The translations under genes and the position numbers were made by a program. A stretch of 12,012 nucleotides of DNA from Herminiimonas sp. (GTDB lineage: Bacteria > Pseudomonadota > Gammaproteobacteria > Burkholderiales > Burkholderiaceae): contig JACMQD010000462.1 in assembly GCA_014377155.1 (NCBI GenBank), positions 1 through 12,012 on the forward strand, given 5' to 3'. Position 1 is the first letter of the stretch. Each line of letters starts with the position of its first letter. The notes below the pieces were generated by a model. The model had not been told where the DNA came from. It did no database searches and was given only the letters and a program-made list of their open reading frames with translations. This document shows positions 1 through 7,726 of the stretch, piece after piece.

Positions 1-35
1 CGCATATTCTAATTGCACACTTTTTTGAGGACCGC

Positions 36-680
36 ATGTCTGAAATCACTGCATCTTCCGGTAGCCTGTTCATGGTTGTCGCACCCTCCGGTGCGGGAAA
101 ATCGACCCTGGTCAACGCCCTCCTTGCCCAAGAGCCGGCGATCAAGCTGTCGATTTCGTACACGACCCGGGCGCCGCGCCCAAAAGAGCAGCACGGCCGC
201 GAATACTATTTCACGTCACCGGAGGATTTTCTGGCGCGTCGCGCTACAGGAGAGTTCCTCGAATCCGCTGAGGTCCACGGCAATTACTATGGTACCTCGC
301 GCCTGCTGATCGCCGAGCAAATCGAGGCCGGCACCGATGTCCTGCTTGAAATCGACTGGCAAGGCGCCCAACAGGTCAAGAAACAGTTCCCGCACGCCGT
401 CGGCATTTTCATCCTGCCGCCCTCGATCGAGGCGCTCGAAGATCGCCTGAAAAAGCGCGGTCAGGACGATCAACAGGTCATAACACGGCGCATTCTGGCG
501 GCCGGCGGCGAAATCGCGCACGCGCCAGAGTTCGAATATGTTATTATTAATCAAGAGTTTGCAAGCGCTTTGTCTGAATTGAGCTCGATTGTCAAAGCGA
601 CCCGCTGCCGGTTTTCACAACAGGCCGCGCGCAACACTTCCTTATTCGCCCAACTCGGCATTCATGCCAATTTAAGTTAA
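36..680 (+). CDS. gmk: Guanylate kinase
   Basis: Cytoplasmic enzyme that phosphorylates GMP to GDP with ATP, the step feeding GTP and (p)ppGpp synthesis. The 214-residue product is close to the usual size of about 205 residues. Visible motifs are the P-loop APSGAGKST at residues 16-24 (Lys22), the GMP-binding stretch SYTTRAPRP at 41-49, Glu73 in GEFLE, YYGT at 84-87, the Asp107 region [10 protein letters not shown], and the lid segment KRGQDD from 140 with arginines at 151-152. The ATG at 36 follows a GAGGA Shine-Dalgarno at 27-31. It is the first complete gene of the window and lies 23 bp ahead of rpoZ on the same strand, as in the gmk-rpoZ-spoT order known from E. coli. Its promoter must lie left of the window or in the first 35 bases, where I see none. 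Identification is very secure. Confidence 0.97.
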   Translation: MSEITASSGSLFMVVAPSGAGKSTLVNALLAQEPAIKLSISYTTRAPRPKEQHGREYYFTSPEDFLARRATGEFLESAEVHGNYYGTSRLLIAEQIEAGTDVLLEIDWQGAQQVKKQFPHAVGIFILPPSIEALEDRLKKRGQDDQQVITRRILAAGGEIAHAPEFEYVIINQEFASALSELSSIVKATRCRFSQQAARNTSLFAQLGIHANLS

Positions 681-703
681 TCCCGCATCGTTAGGAGCGC
701 GCC

Positions 704-907
704 ATGGCCCGTATTACCATTGAAGATTGCATCAAACATATTCCCAACCGTTTTCAGCTGACCCTCGCGGCAACCTATCGTACGCGCCAACTGTTGCAAG
801 GTCACACGCCGAAGGTAGATGCGAAAGACAAGCCGACCGTTATCGCGTTGCGCGAAATCGCTTCCGGCAAGGTCGGGATCGAAATGCTGAAAAAAGTACC
901 TAGTTAA
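704..907 (+). CDS. rpoZ: RNA polymerase omega subunit
   Basis: Small RNA polymerase subunit that binds the beta' C-terminal region, helps core assembly and, in proteobacteria, forms part of one ppGpp-binding site. The 67-residue product begins MARITIEDC and has the omega hallmarks: [17 protein letters not shown] at about residues 14-30, then a lysine-rich linker and the helix [15 protein letters not shown] at 43-57. It is shorter than the 91-residue E. coli protein because it lacks the C-terminal tail. As far as I recall, a length near 67 is normal in Burkholderiales, so I do not read it as truncated. The start is fixed by AGGAG at 693-697, six bases before the ATG. It sits between gmk (23 bp) and spoT (39 bp), consistent with one transcript. 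Confidence 0.96.
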   Translation: MARITIEDCIKHIPNRFQLTLAATYRTRQLLQGHTPKVDAKDKPTVIALREIASGKVGIEMLKKVPS

Positions 908-946
908 ACATTGACACCATAGCCATGCGACTGCTATCTATTGGAT

Positions 947-3217
947 ATGAACTTGATTCCTGCAGATTCGACCGTTCCAGTCGCACCGCCTAACAGAGCG
1001 GCGACCGACCGCTCGGGCGCCAAACCCTCGCACCACCTGCATGACATTGCGCCCCATTATGCTGCGGGCGTGGCCTCGGTTTCGCATCTCAATGCCAAAC
1101 TGGCTGAGTACCTTACGCCAGCCGAGCTGAAAAAAGTCAAGGAAGCCTACCGTTTTTCCGATGAGATGCACCTCGGCCAGATGCGTATGTCGGGTGAGCC
1201 TTATATCTCGCATCCGATAGCCGTGGCTGAAATCTGCGCTGACTGGAAGCTCGACGCGCAAGCCATCATGGCGGCGCTGCTGCATGACGTGATGGAGGAT
1301 CAGGACGTCAAGAAGGATGAGCTGATCGAGCGCTTCGGCGCACCGGTTGCGACGCTGGTCGATGGTTTGTCCAAGCTCGAAAAAATCGAATTCCAGAGCA
1401 AGATCGAAGCGCAAGCTGAAAATTTCCGCAAGATGTTACTGGCCATGGCGCGCGACGTCCGCGTGATCCTGGTCAAGCTGGCCGACCGCCTTCACAATAT
1501 GCGTACGCTGGGGTCGATGGCGCCCGACAAGAAACGCCGCATCGCCAGCGAGACCATGGAAGTCTATGTGCCGATCGCGCATCGCCTCGGCCTTAACAAT
1601 ATTTACCGTGAACTGCAGGACCTGTCGTTTTCGCATCTTTATCCGCTGCGCTACAAAACGCTGTCGAAGGCAGTCAGGGCGGCGCGCGGTAATCGCCGCG
1701 AAGTTGTTAGCAAAATCCTCGAAACCGTTAAGACCACACTGGCGACGACCAGCATTCCGGCTCAGGTCTACGGTCGTGAAAAAACACTCTACGGCATCTA
1801 TCGCAAGATGCGCAGCAAGCGCCTGTCGTTTTCGCAAGTGCTCGACGTATACGGTTTTCGTGTGGTGGTAGACAGTTTTGCCAATTGTTACGTCGCGCTC
1901 GGCACGCTGCATGCGCTGTACAAGCCGATGCCGGGCAAGTTCAAGGACTACATCGCCATTTCGAAATTGAATGGCTACCAGTCGCTGCACACCACGCTGA
2001 TCGGCCCTTATGGTACGCCGGTCGAGTTCCAGATCCGCACCCAGGACATGCACCGTGTGGCCGAATCCGGCGTCGCGGCACATTGGCTGTACAAGAACGA
2101 TGAAGGCACGCTGAGCGACCTGCAACAGCGCACGCACGCCTGGCTGCAGTCTCTGCTCGACATCCAAAAGCAGACCGGCGACTCTGCCGAATTTCTGGAG
2201 CATGTAAAAGTCGACCTGTTTCCCGATTCGGTCTATGTGTTCACGCCGAAATCGACCATCATCGCGCTGCCGCGTGGCGCCACCGCGCTCGATTTCGCCT
2301 ATACCATCCATACCGATGTAGGTGATCAGACCATTGCCGCAAAAATCAATCATGAGCAGGCACCATTGCGTACCGAACTGCGCAATGGCGACATCGTCGA
2401 AATTATCACTGCACCGACTTCACGTCCCAGCCCGAACTGGCTGACGTTCGTGCGAACCGGCAAGGCACGCTCGGCAATTCGCCATCATTTACGCACGATT
2501 AACCTGACGGAGTCGATCGAGCTCGGCAAAAAGCTGCTGTCACAGGGTTTGACAGCACTCAATCTCGACCCGCATCTGCCCGCGTTACTGGTGGAGCGCC
2601 TCCTCAACGAATCGAGTGCCAAGTCGATGGATGAGCTGCATGCCGATATCGGCGTTGGCAAGCGCATGGCGGCACTGGTGGCGCGCCATATCCTGGGATT
2701 GGTCGAAGATGCCCATTCGTCAGCGCCGATGCTGGACCGGCATGGTGAAATTCGGCCTGCCAAGCTCAAACCGGTCACGATCTACGGTAGCGAAGGCGTG
2801 GCCATCCAATTGGCACCGTGTTGCCAGCCGATTCCCGGCGACGACATTACCGGCCAGCTCAAGCGTGACCAGGGCCTGATGGTACATACGATGGAATGCG
2901 AACTGGCCAAACGGCAGCGCCTGAAAGAGCCTGAGCGCTGGATCGAAGTGATGTGGGGCACCGACCTGAACCGGCGTTTCGATTCGCGCATCATGCTTCT
3001 CGTTAAAAATGAACGTGGCATCCTGGCGCGCATCGCCGCCGAGATAGGCGAATCCGATGCCAATATCACGCACGTTGGCATGGACGACGACAACGATCTG
3101 ATGATGACGCATTTGCGCTTTACGGTGCAAGTCGAGGATCGGGTCCATCTGGCACGCCTGATGCGCAATGTCCGGCGCATTGCTGGCGTCACCCGCATAT
3201 TGCGCGAACGCGGCTGA
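947..3217 (+). CDS. spoT: Bifunctional (p)ppGpp synthetase/hydrolase SpoT
   Basis: Stringent-response enzyme that degrades (p)ppGpp and can make it from ATP and GDP/GTP. Numbered from the ATG at 947 (756 residues), it has a full Rel/SpoT layout. The HD hydrolase domain spans about 50-200, with His89, His113-Asp114, the HDVMED motif (Glu117, Asp118) and Asp180 in LADRLHN. The synthetase domain spans about 240-370, with Arg277/Lys279 in GREK, Asp300, a KFKD motif at 331-334, Tyr344 in NGYQSLH and Glu360 in VEFQIRT. A TGS domain lies at about 420-485, then a conserved cysteine pair (625-626) with His647 and Cys651, and an ACT domain at about 680-750. The intact hydrolase motif and the basic KFKD in place of EFDD mark it as SpoT-type, not RelA. 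A TTG at 941 in the same frame is an alternative start. Neither start has a clear Shine-Dalgarno. Its place behind gmk and rpoZ supports the name. Confidence 0.95.
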   Translation: MNLIPADSTVPVAPPNRAATDRSGAKPSHHLHDIAPHYAAGVASVSHLNAKLAEYLTPAELKKVKEAYRFSDEMHLGQMRMSGEPYISHPIAVAEICADWKLDAQAIMAALLHDVMEDQDVKKDELIERFGAPVATLVDGLSKLEKIEFQSKIEAQAENFRKMLLAMARDVRVILVKLADRLHNMRTLGSMAPDKKRRIASETMEVYVPIAHRLGLNNIYRELQDLSFSHLYPLRYKTLSKAVRAARGNRREVVSKILETVKTTLATTSIPAQVYGREKTLYGIYRKMRSKRLSFSQVLDVYGFRVVVDSFANCYVALGTLHALYKPMPGKFKDYIAISKLNGYQSLHTTLIGPYGTPVEFQIRTQDMHRVAESGVAAHWLYKNDEGTLSDLQQRTHAWLQSLLDIQKQTGDSAEFLEHVKVDLFPDSVYVFTPKSTIIALPRGATALDFAYTIHTDVGDQTIAAKINHEQAPLRTELRNGDIVEIITAPTSRPSPNWLTFVRTGKARSAIRHHLRTINLTESIELGKKLLSQGLTALNLDPHLPALLVERLLNESSAKSMDELHADIGVGKRMAALVARHILGLVEDAHSSAPMLDRHGEIRPAKLKPVTIYGSEGVAIQLAPCCQPIPGDDITGQLKRDQGLMVHTMECELAKRQRLKEPERWIEVMWGTDLNRRFDSRIMLLVKNERGILARIAAEIGESDANITHVGMDDDNDLMMTHLRFTVQVEDRVHLARLMRNVRRIAGVTRILRERG

Positions 3218-3260
3218 TCATCGATACGGCGCGCAGCGAATAGCGTCGCATACCACCGGT

Positions 3261-4622
3261 CTAAACCGACTCGGTATTGCGGTGCAAGCGTCGGAGTCCC
3301 AGCCACACGACACCGGCGATCAGGGGAATCAGCAGGCCGGTAGCGATGTCGGGATTGATCGGCCATCCAGCAGCCTTGGCGGCTTTGCCCGCATAACTGA
3401 ACAGTCCGGCCATGTAGTACGAAATGGCGACCACCGACAGCCCCTCCACCGCCTGCTGCAAGTGCAACTGCTGCGCGGCGCGCTTGTTCATGGATTGCAG
3501 AATTTTGCGGTTCTGCAGTTCCTGCACGATGCCGACGCGGGTGCGCAAAAGGTCGTTGGTATGGGCTATCCGCCGCGCCAGTGCCTCTTGCCGGCGCGCC
3601 ACCGATTCGCAGGTGCTCATGGCTGGCGCCAAGCGGCGTTCCATGAATTCGCCAACCGTCGGCACTCCCTCGATTCGCGTTTCATGCAACTCGTCGATGC
3701 GCGACTGCACCAGTCGGAAATACGCTTGCGACGCCGAAAACCGATAGCTGTTGTCGAGCGCGAGCTTTTCGATTCTTGCAGCCAGGGCAGTAAGGTCGCG
3801 CAACAGTGATTGTTCGTCATTGGCGTCGTCGAGCAACGAATCCTGTCCCGTGCCGGCCATTTGCGCATCGCTTCTGACCATGGTTGCGGTCAATGTGGCC
3901 AGTTCGCTTTCGATCACATTCAGCACGGGTGCCGCATATTGTGCATGCGGCAAGCCGAGCAACGCCATCATCCGGTAGGTCTCGATCTCGAGGACGCGCT
4001 GCACGAGGCGCCCGGCCTGCTGCTCGCGCAACCCGGTATCACGCACCACGAAGCGACTGAAACCATCGGACTGGATCAGGAAATCGGTCCACACCTCGCC
4101 GCCTTCCAAGGTCTGGCTACCGACCAGCACACTGCCCTCGAACATGCGCCGCATACCGGGCGCAGGCTCGTCGTTGATGAGCAACGCGTTCGCCTTGACC
4201 AGCACCACGTGCGCGGCGACGATCACGCTGGCGCGCAGACCGAGTAACCATTCCTGCGGAATGTTTTGCAGGGGAACCTGTTCGAATGCGGCAGCGACCG
4301 TCAAACCGTCCTCGTGGGTCTGCGCAAAACTATACGTGGCAAATTCTGTGTGGCATTCCCACTTCAGGCGGAAGCGCCCGAAGTCATGGTAAAAATATTT
4401 TGCCTCGAGGGTCGGTCCGGAGACGCCGAAATGCGCACACAGCGCCAGCAAGGTCGCGTGCTGCGGCGGGCCAAGATCCTTTTCGGTGTCGGTGCGCGAT
4501 ACGTGGATGGCAAGATGAGTAAGGCATTCCGGTGCTTCCATGCGCAGGAACGGCCGTGAATGCACCTCAGCCGCAAGCGGCACGCGTAACGGGTGGTTCA
4601 GGGTCGAATAGGCTATTGACAT
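3261..4622 (-). CDS. DUF3422 family membrane-anchored protein
   Basis: I recognise this 453-residue protein as DUF3422, a conserved proteobacterial family with no function I can name. The N-terminal signature NHPLR...AEVHSRP covers residues 9-24, and KWECHTEF at 87-94 is another conserved block. The middle (about 265-385) is mostly charged, probably helical or coiled-coil, and ends in QELQNRKILQSMNKRAAQQL. Two hydrophobic segments, about 393-410 and 426-442, form a C-terminal membrane hairpin, leaving the bulk soluble with a short basic tail. The layout vaguely recalls a CorA-like helical domain followed by two membrane helices, but I see no GMN motif and do not claim transport. The start ATG (complement of 4620-4622) has only a weak upstream GAG. 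It lies 110 bp downstream of greB on the same strand and converges on spoT with a 43-bp gap. Family call sure; function unknown. Confidence 0.88.
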   Translation of the reverse strand: MSIAYSTLNHPLRVPLAAEVHSRPFLRMEAPECLTHLAIHVSRTDTEKDLGPPQHATLLALCAHFGVSGPTLEAKYFYHDFGRFRLKWECHTEFATYSFAQTHEDGLTVAAAFEQVPLQNIPQEWLLGLRASVIVAAHVVLVKANALLINDEPAPGMRRMFEGSVLVGSQTLEGGEVWTDFLIQSDGFSRFVVRDTGLREQQAGRLVQRVLEIETYRMMALLGLPHAQYAAPVLNVIESELATLTATMVRSDAQMAGTGQDSLLDDANDEQSLLRDLTALAARIEKLALDNSYRFSASQAYFRLVQSRIDELHETRIEGVPTVGEFMERRLAPAMSTCESVARRQEALARRIAHTNDLLRTRVGIVQELQNRKILQSMNKRAAQQLHLQQAVEGLSVVAISYYMAGLFSYAGKAAKAAGWPINPDIATGLLIPLIAGVVWLGLRRLHRNTESV

Positions 4623-4701
4623 GGAAGCTCGTTGGCGTAGTGAGAGAAATACCGCAGCAGCGATAATAGCGGCATTGCAACTATTGGGAAAGCGCTGGAA
4701 G

Positions 4702-4727
4702 GCAAGCGGCCAGATCCGGCCACTTGC
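4702..4727 (-). terminator. Hairpin just downstream of greB, weak terminator or mRNA processing element
   Basis: Arms 4702-4711 and 4718-4727 pair over ten positions around a six-base loop. One position is C opposite A as plus-strand RNA but G opposite U as minus-strand RNA, so the structure is complete only in the greB transcript. It begins five bases after the greB stop. There is no good U-run after it in that direction, only a pyrimidine-rich stretch. It may attenuate or stabilise the transcript between greB and the DUF3422 gene. A T-run (4731-4734) follows it on the plus strand, but no plus-strand gene ends here. Confidence 0.4.
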
Positions 4728-4732
4728 GGGTT

Positions 4733-5299
4733 TTATCGATTGGCGTCCGGCTCCGGATAGTTGACGTCGAGAATAGTGAGTTCGTCCATACCGGACGGCG
4801 TCATCAGTACGACCGAATCGCCTTCACGTGATTTGGTCAGAGCCCGGGCGACCGGCGAAACCCAGCTGATCTTGCCGTTGAGCGGATCGAGCTCATCGAT
4901 ACCCAAAATGGTAACTGTGTGTTCTTGCCCGGCCTGGTTTTCGTACGTGACCGTAGCGCCGAAGAAGATCTGGTCGCTACCATGGTGAACACTCGGGTCG
5001 ACTACTTCTGCCGTATCGAGGCGTTTGGTCAAAAACCGAATGCGGCGATCGATTTCGCGCAGCCGCTTCTTGCCGTAGATGTAGTCGCCATTCTCGGAAC
5101 GGTCGCCATTGGACGCGGCCCAATGCACGATGCGCACGACTTCCGGCCGATCGACATCGATCAGCTGCAGCAATTCATCCTTGAGGCGCTGGTGACCGCG
5201 GGGCGTCATGTAGTTTTTTGCGCCGGCCGGGATCGCCGGCATGGCAAACTCGGCGTCCTCGTCGTCACCCTCGGCTTCTTTCACGAATGCTTTATTCAT
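4733..5299 (-). CDS. greB: Transcription elongation factor GreB
   Basis: Secondary-channel factor that makes RNA polymerase cleave the 3' end of backtracked transcripts, rescuing stalled complexes. The 188-residue product has the N-terminal coiled-coil domain (about 29-100), whose acidic tip carries Asp66 and Glu69 in NGDRSENGDY, followed by KKRLREIDRRIRFLTKRL (77-94). A C-terminal FKBP-like domain covers about 105-182, with FFGATV and SPVARAL. The DRSEN tip and the KKRLREIDRR block are those of GreB; GreA has a DLKENAEY-type tip. It carries about 28 extra N-terminal residues, rich in Glu and Asp, compared with the roughly 158-residue E. coli protein. A start at Met20 would remove most of them, but the ATG at the complement of 5297-5299 has AGG/GAGG-like bases upstream. 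It is the first gene of a probable greB-DUF3422 unit and is divergent from the SDR gene. Confidence 0.94.
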   Translation of the reverse strand: MNKAFVKEAEGDDEDAEFAMPAIPAGAKNYMTPRGHQRLKDELLQLIDVDRPEVVRIVHWAASNGDRSENGDYIYGKKRLREIDRRIRFLTKRLDTAEVVDPSVHHGSDQIFFGATVTYENQAGQEHTVTILGIDELDPLNGKISWVSPVARALTKSREGDSVVLMTPSGMDELTILDVNYPEPDANR

Positions 5300-5400
5300 T
5301 CGCCTATTGTAGCCCTCCTCGCCCGACCTAACCCTGGCCGTGGCGCGAAACGACGGCTACCTGATAAACTCGACTTTCTCAGAACTTCCGGCGAACTGGC
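5300..5400. promoter_or_regulatory. Divergent spacer between greB and the SDR gene
   Basis: This 101-bp gap must carry the promoters for greB (leftward) and the SDR gene (rightward), because nothing upstream is co-directional with either. On the minus strand CTACAAT (complement of 5307-5313) resembles a -10 box but lies only 7 bases from the greB ATG. I find no convincing -35/-10 pair in either direction. The regulatory role is inferred from gene orientation. Confidence 0.4.
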
Positions 5401-6210
5401 GTGGGCGACAATAATAGTGCAAGGGCGGCGCAATCCGCGCCGCTGCTTCTGGATTTCAACGGACCGATCCACGCACTGGTCATGGGTGCAAGCGGTGGCA
5501 TCGGTTTCGAAATGGTTCGGCTACTGGCGCAGCATCCGCACACGGCAACGCTGTTCGCCGTGGCCCGGCTTGCGACCGGCAACCCGGCGCTCCAGGAACT
5601 AGCCATGGCGCATGCCGGGCGGATAGTGTTGATCGATGCGGATATTACAGACGAGAGCCGGCTTGCGGCAATGGCGACAAGCATTGCCACCCATGTGCCG
5701 TCCCTGCATCTTGTGGTCAATGCCGCCGGCATGTTGCATACGCCGACCCGTGGCCCCGAAAAGACCCTCGCGCAACTGACGCTGGCTGGACTGCAGCAGT
5801 CGTTTTCCGTCAACGCTTTTGGACCCATTCTGCTGGCAAAAGCACTCATGCCGCTGTTGCGTCATGCTGAGCCGGTGGTGTTTGCCTCGTTGTCGGCGCG
5901 GGTAGGATCGATTACCGATAATCGACTGGGTGGATGGTATAGCTACCGTGCGGCAAAGGCTGCACAAAATCAGTTACTGAAAACGCTTTCGATCGAGTTG
6001 ACACGCCTGAACCGGCGCTCGACCGTATTAGCACTCCATCCCGGTACGACCGATACTGCACTGTCGAAACCTTTTCAGGGAAATGTGCGTGACGATGCAC
6101 TGTTTGCACCGATATTCGCGGCACAACGTCTGCTCGACGTCATTGCTCAACGCGGGCCGGGTCAAACCGGTGGATTCTATGCATGGGACGGGACGTCTAT
6201 TGACTGGTAG
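5401..6210 (+). CDS. SDR family oxidoreductase (C-factor/CsgA-like)
   Basis: Short-chain dehydrogenase/reductase, a soluble NAD(P)-dependent enzyme with unknown substrate. The 269-residue product has the Rossmann nucleotide-binding motif GASGGIG (29-35), NAAG (107-110), Asn138 in SVNAFG, the probable catalytic Ser165 in SLSARVGSI, and YRAAK (Tyr182, Lys186). The order SARVGSI...DNRLGGWYSYRAAKAA resembles the C-factor (CsgA-like) branch of the SDR family. The C terminus ends GTSIDW. The only start codon between the upstream in-frame stop at 5365 and the Rossmann strand is GTG at 5401. The next Met (28) lies within the first strand and is too late. No Shine-Dalgarno is visible before the GTG, so the exact start is uncertain. 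Divergent from greB, convergent with the EAL-HDOD gene (22-bp gap). The class is sure; the role is not. Confidence 0.87.
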   Translation: MGDNNSARAAQSAPLLLDFNGPIHALVMGASGGIGFEMVRLLAQHPHTATLFAVARLATGNPALQELAMAHAGRIVLIDADITDESRLAAMATSIATHVPSLHLVVNAAGMLHTPTRGPEKTLAQLTLAGLQQSFSVNAFGPILLAKALMPLLRHAEPVVFASLSARVGSITDNRLGGWYSYRAAKAAQNQLLKTLSIELTRLNRRSTVLALHPGTTDTALSKPFQGNVRDDALFAPIFAAQRLLDVIAQRGPGQTGGFYAWDGTSIDW

Positions 6211-6232
6211 AGACCGAAGCCTGCGGCACGCG

Positions 6233-7561
6233 TCAGTGCGCCGAACGCGAAACCTGATCGCACCACTCGAAGGCGCTCACCTGCAGTGCGTACAGGTCGG
6301 CGGCTGACAAATTCAACCGCTCCAGCGTCGGCGGCAGCAGCAATTTCGCTTGGTCCATTCGCTCGATGTATTCGGTCAAGATCAGCAAATCACCATAAAA
6401 TCCGGTGCGATACAAAAGCGCATTGGTGACGTCATCGACGACGGCGATTTCTTCGAGAATTTTATCCATTGGCAGGCCAAACAGGGTGTCCATCAGCGAC
6501 ATGATGCCAACCGTAAAAGCAGTATCGGCAATGCTGGAACTGCTTGGCTGAATCTTTCTCGCAATCAGTTCCATCAGCCTGCCGCGGGTGGTTGCCAGAG
6601 TCAGGAGCGGCGATGTGAAATGGCTACCCCGCACTGGTTCCGCATACAGCAGTATCTGCAGCCAGCGCTGCAACTGGCGGCGTCCCAGAACGACCAAAGC
6701 CTGCGACAATGAATCAATGCGCTGGGTGACACCGGCCGCCGGGGTATTGACAAGACGCAACAGCGTCAATCCGAGCGAGGCGTCTTCCTTGATGCATTTT
6801 TCGATAGACGAATTGTCTGCGTCCTGCGTAATCAGTGCCATCAAGTGCAACAGAGCCACTTGCGTGGGCGACAGCTTCTTACCGGACAAGATGTTTGGCT
6901 TGGCAAAATAATAGCCTTGAAAGTAGTCGAATCCCAAGTCAAGGCAGGTATCGAACTGCGCGAGTGTCTCGACTTTTTCCGCGAGAAGCAATTTGCCGGC
7001 TGATTTGAAAATGGTTACGAGCCGGATGAGATCGGCGTGTTGCATGCCATTGACATCGATTTTGACAATTTTCACCCAAGGCATTAATTTTTGCAGATGG
7101 GGCGAATCGGCAATGACGTCGTCAAGCGCGAAGGTGTAGCCCGAATTGGCCAGATCGGACACGCGCGTGATCAGTTCCGGGGTGACTTCCACGGTTTCAA
7201 GAATTTCCAGTACAACCCGCTGCGGCGACAGGAAATTGACGAAGTCATTCATCAGCACGGTGGTGTCGACATTGACGAACGCCAATGAATCGCCCACCAC
7301 GGTTTCCATGCCGAGTTCGGACGCATGCGCAATCACCGACGCGGTCGCAGAAAGATCGTCGACAACCTCAGCTGGCCCAGTTGCCGCCCGCCTGAAAAGC
7401 AACTCGTAAGCGAAGAGATGCTGGGTCCGTCCTAAAATCGGCTGACGCGCAAGAAAAAATTCTTTGACGAGAGGAAAATCCGCAGTCGGTTCCAAGGTGA
7501 TATCTGTTGTCATAACGGGGGCGGTCTCTTTTTTCATTTCCCTGGCCGAGCTGTATGACAT
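6233..7561 (-). CDS. EAL-HDOD signalling protein (YuxH-like)
   Basis: A 442-residue cytoplasmic protein with an N-terminal EAL domain (about 35-225) and a C-terminal HDOD domain (about 230-430); there are no membrane segments. EAL domains hydrolyse or bind cyclic di-GMP. HDOD domains are non-enzymatic relatives of HD-GYP used in signalling. The EAL motif reads YELLFRR (Glu53). Positions aligning by eye with catalytic residues are Asn97, Glu119, Asp147-Asp148, Lys167, Glu195 and Gln215 (FQGYYFAKP). Loop 6, usually DDFG, is DDVIAD. Many proteins of this architecture, such as V. cholerae CdgJ, are considered degenerate, so activity cannot be assumed. The ATG at the complement of 7559-7561 has no clear Shine-Dalgarno. 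Met9 and Met17 are other candidate starts upstream of the first domain. It lies 146 bp downstream of rlmJ on the same strand. Confidence 0.9.
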   Translation of the reverse strand: MSYSSAREMKKETAPVMTTDITLEPTADFPLVKEFFLARQPILGRTQHLFAYELLFRRAATGPAEVVDDLSATASVIAHASELGMETVVGDSLAFVNVDTTVLMNDFVNFLSPQRVVLEILETVEVTPELITRVSDLANSGYTFALDDVIADSPHLQKLMPWVKIVKIDVNGMQHADLIRLVTIFKSAGKLLLAEKVETLAQFDTCLDLGFDYFQGYYFAKPNILSGKKLSPTQVALLHLMALITQDADNSSIEKCIKEDASLGLTLLRLVNTPAAGVTQRIDSLSQALVVLGRRQLQRWLQILLYAEPVRGSHFTSPLLTLATTRGRLMELIARKIQPSSSSIADTAFTVGIMSLMDTLFGLPMDKILEEIAVVDDVTNALLYRTGFYGDLLILTEYIERMDQAKLLLPPTLERLNLSAADLYALQVSAFEWCDQVSRSAH

Positions 7562-7707
7562 CAGCGAAGCAATATTTTTTATAATTTACGTACGATCTGC
7601 GAGCGATTATCGTCCTTGTAATTCCTTAAGGCAACAAAAGATCGTCGCGTTAGGATGCACACCCATATTCCCGTCCTCGAAAAAACGCATCGGTACAGGA
7701 GCCCATT
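7562..7707 (-). promoter_or_regulatory. rlmJ to EAL-HDOD intergenic region with a possible promoter
   Basis: This 146-bp gap contains an AT-rich patch at about 7570-7590, unlike its surroundings. On the minus strand it reads TATAAA (complement of 7578-7583), a -10-like box 16 bases from the EAL-HDOD ATG, but the bases 17 upstream of it do not resemble a -35. I regard it as the likeliest place for an EAL-HDOD promoter, without a confident element. Confidence 0.3.
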
Positions 7708-7726
7708 TCAAACCCGACGTGTACCG
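7680..7726 (-). terminator. Possible rlmJ terminator
   Basis: Seven-base arms CGGTACA (7691-7697) and TGTACCG (7720-7726) are perfectly complementary across a 22-base loop. In the rlmJ direction they are followed, after five bases, by a run of six U (complement of 7680-7685). The 5' arm overlaps the last rlmJ codons. The large loop and the gap before the U-run make this a weak candidate. Confidence 0.3.

Noticed and set aside
1436..2353. 305-codon open frame on the minus strand inside spoT
   Set aside because: Antisense to the conserved SpoT synthetase and TGS domains; its length is explained by codon bias of the real gene.
3218..3260. Search for a bidirectional terminator between spoT and the DUF3422 gene
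   Set aside because: Only short palindromes such as ACCGGT; no stem with a T-run.
3168..3809. 213-codon plus-strand frame over the spoT end and DUF3422
   Set aside because: Shadow of the DUF3422 gene; no motif and no ribosome binding site.
4919..5602. 227-codon plus-strand frame spanning greB, the divergent spacer and the SDR start
   Set aside because: Antisense to conserved GreB and out of frame with the SDR motifs.
6196..6250. Possible hairpin between the convergent SDR and EAL-HDOD genes
   Set aside because: GC-rich partial pairing with a bulge and no T-run on either strand; not separable from chance.
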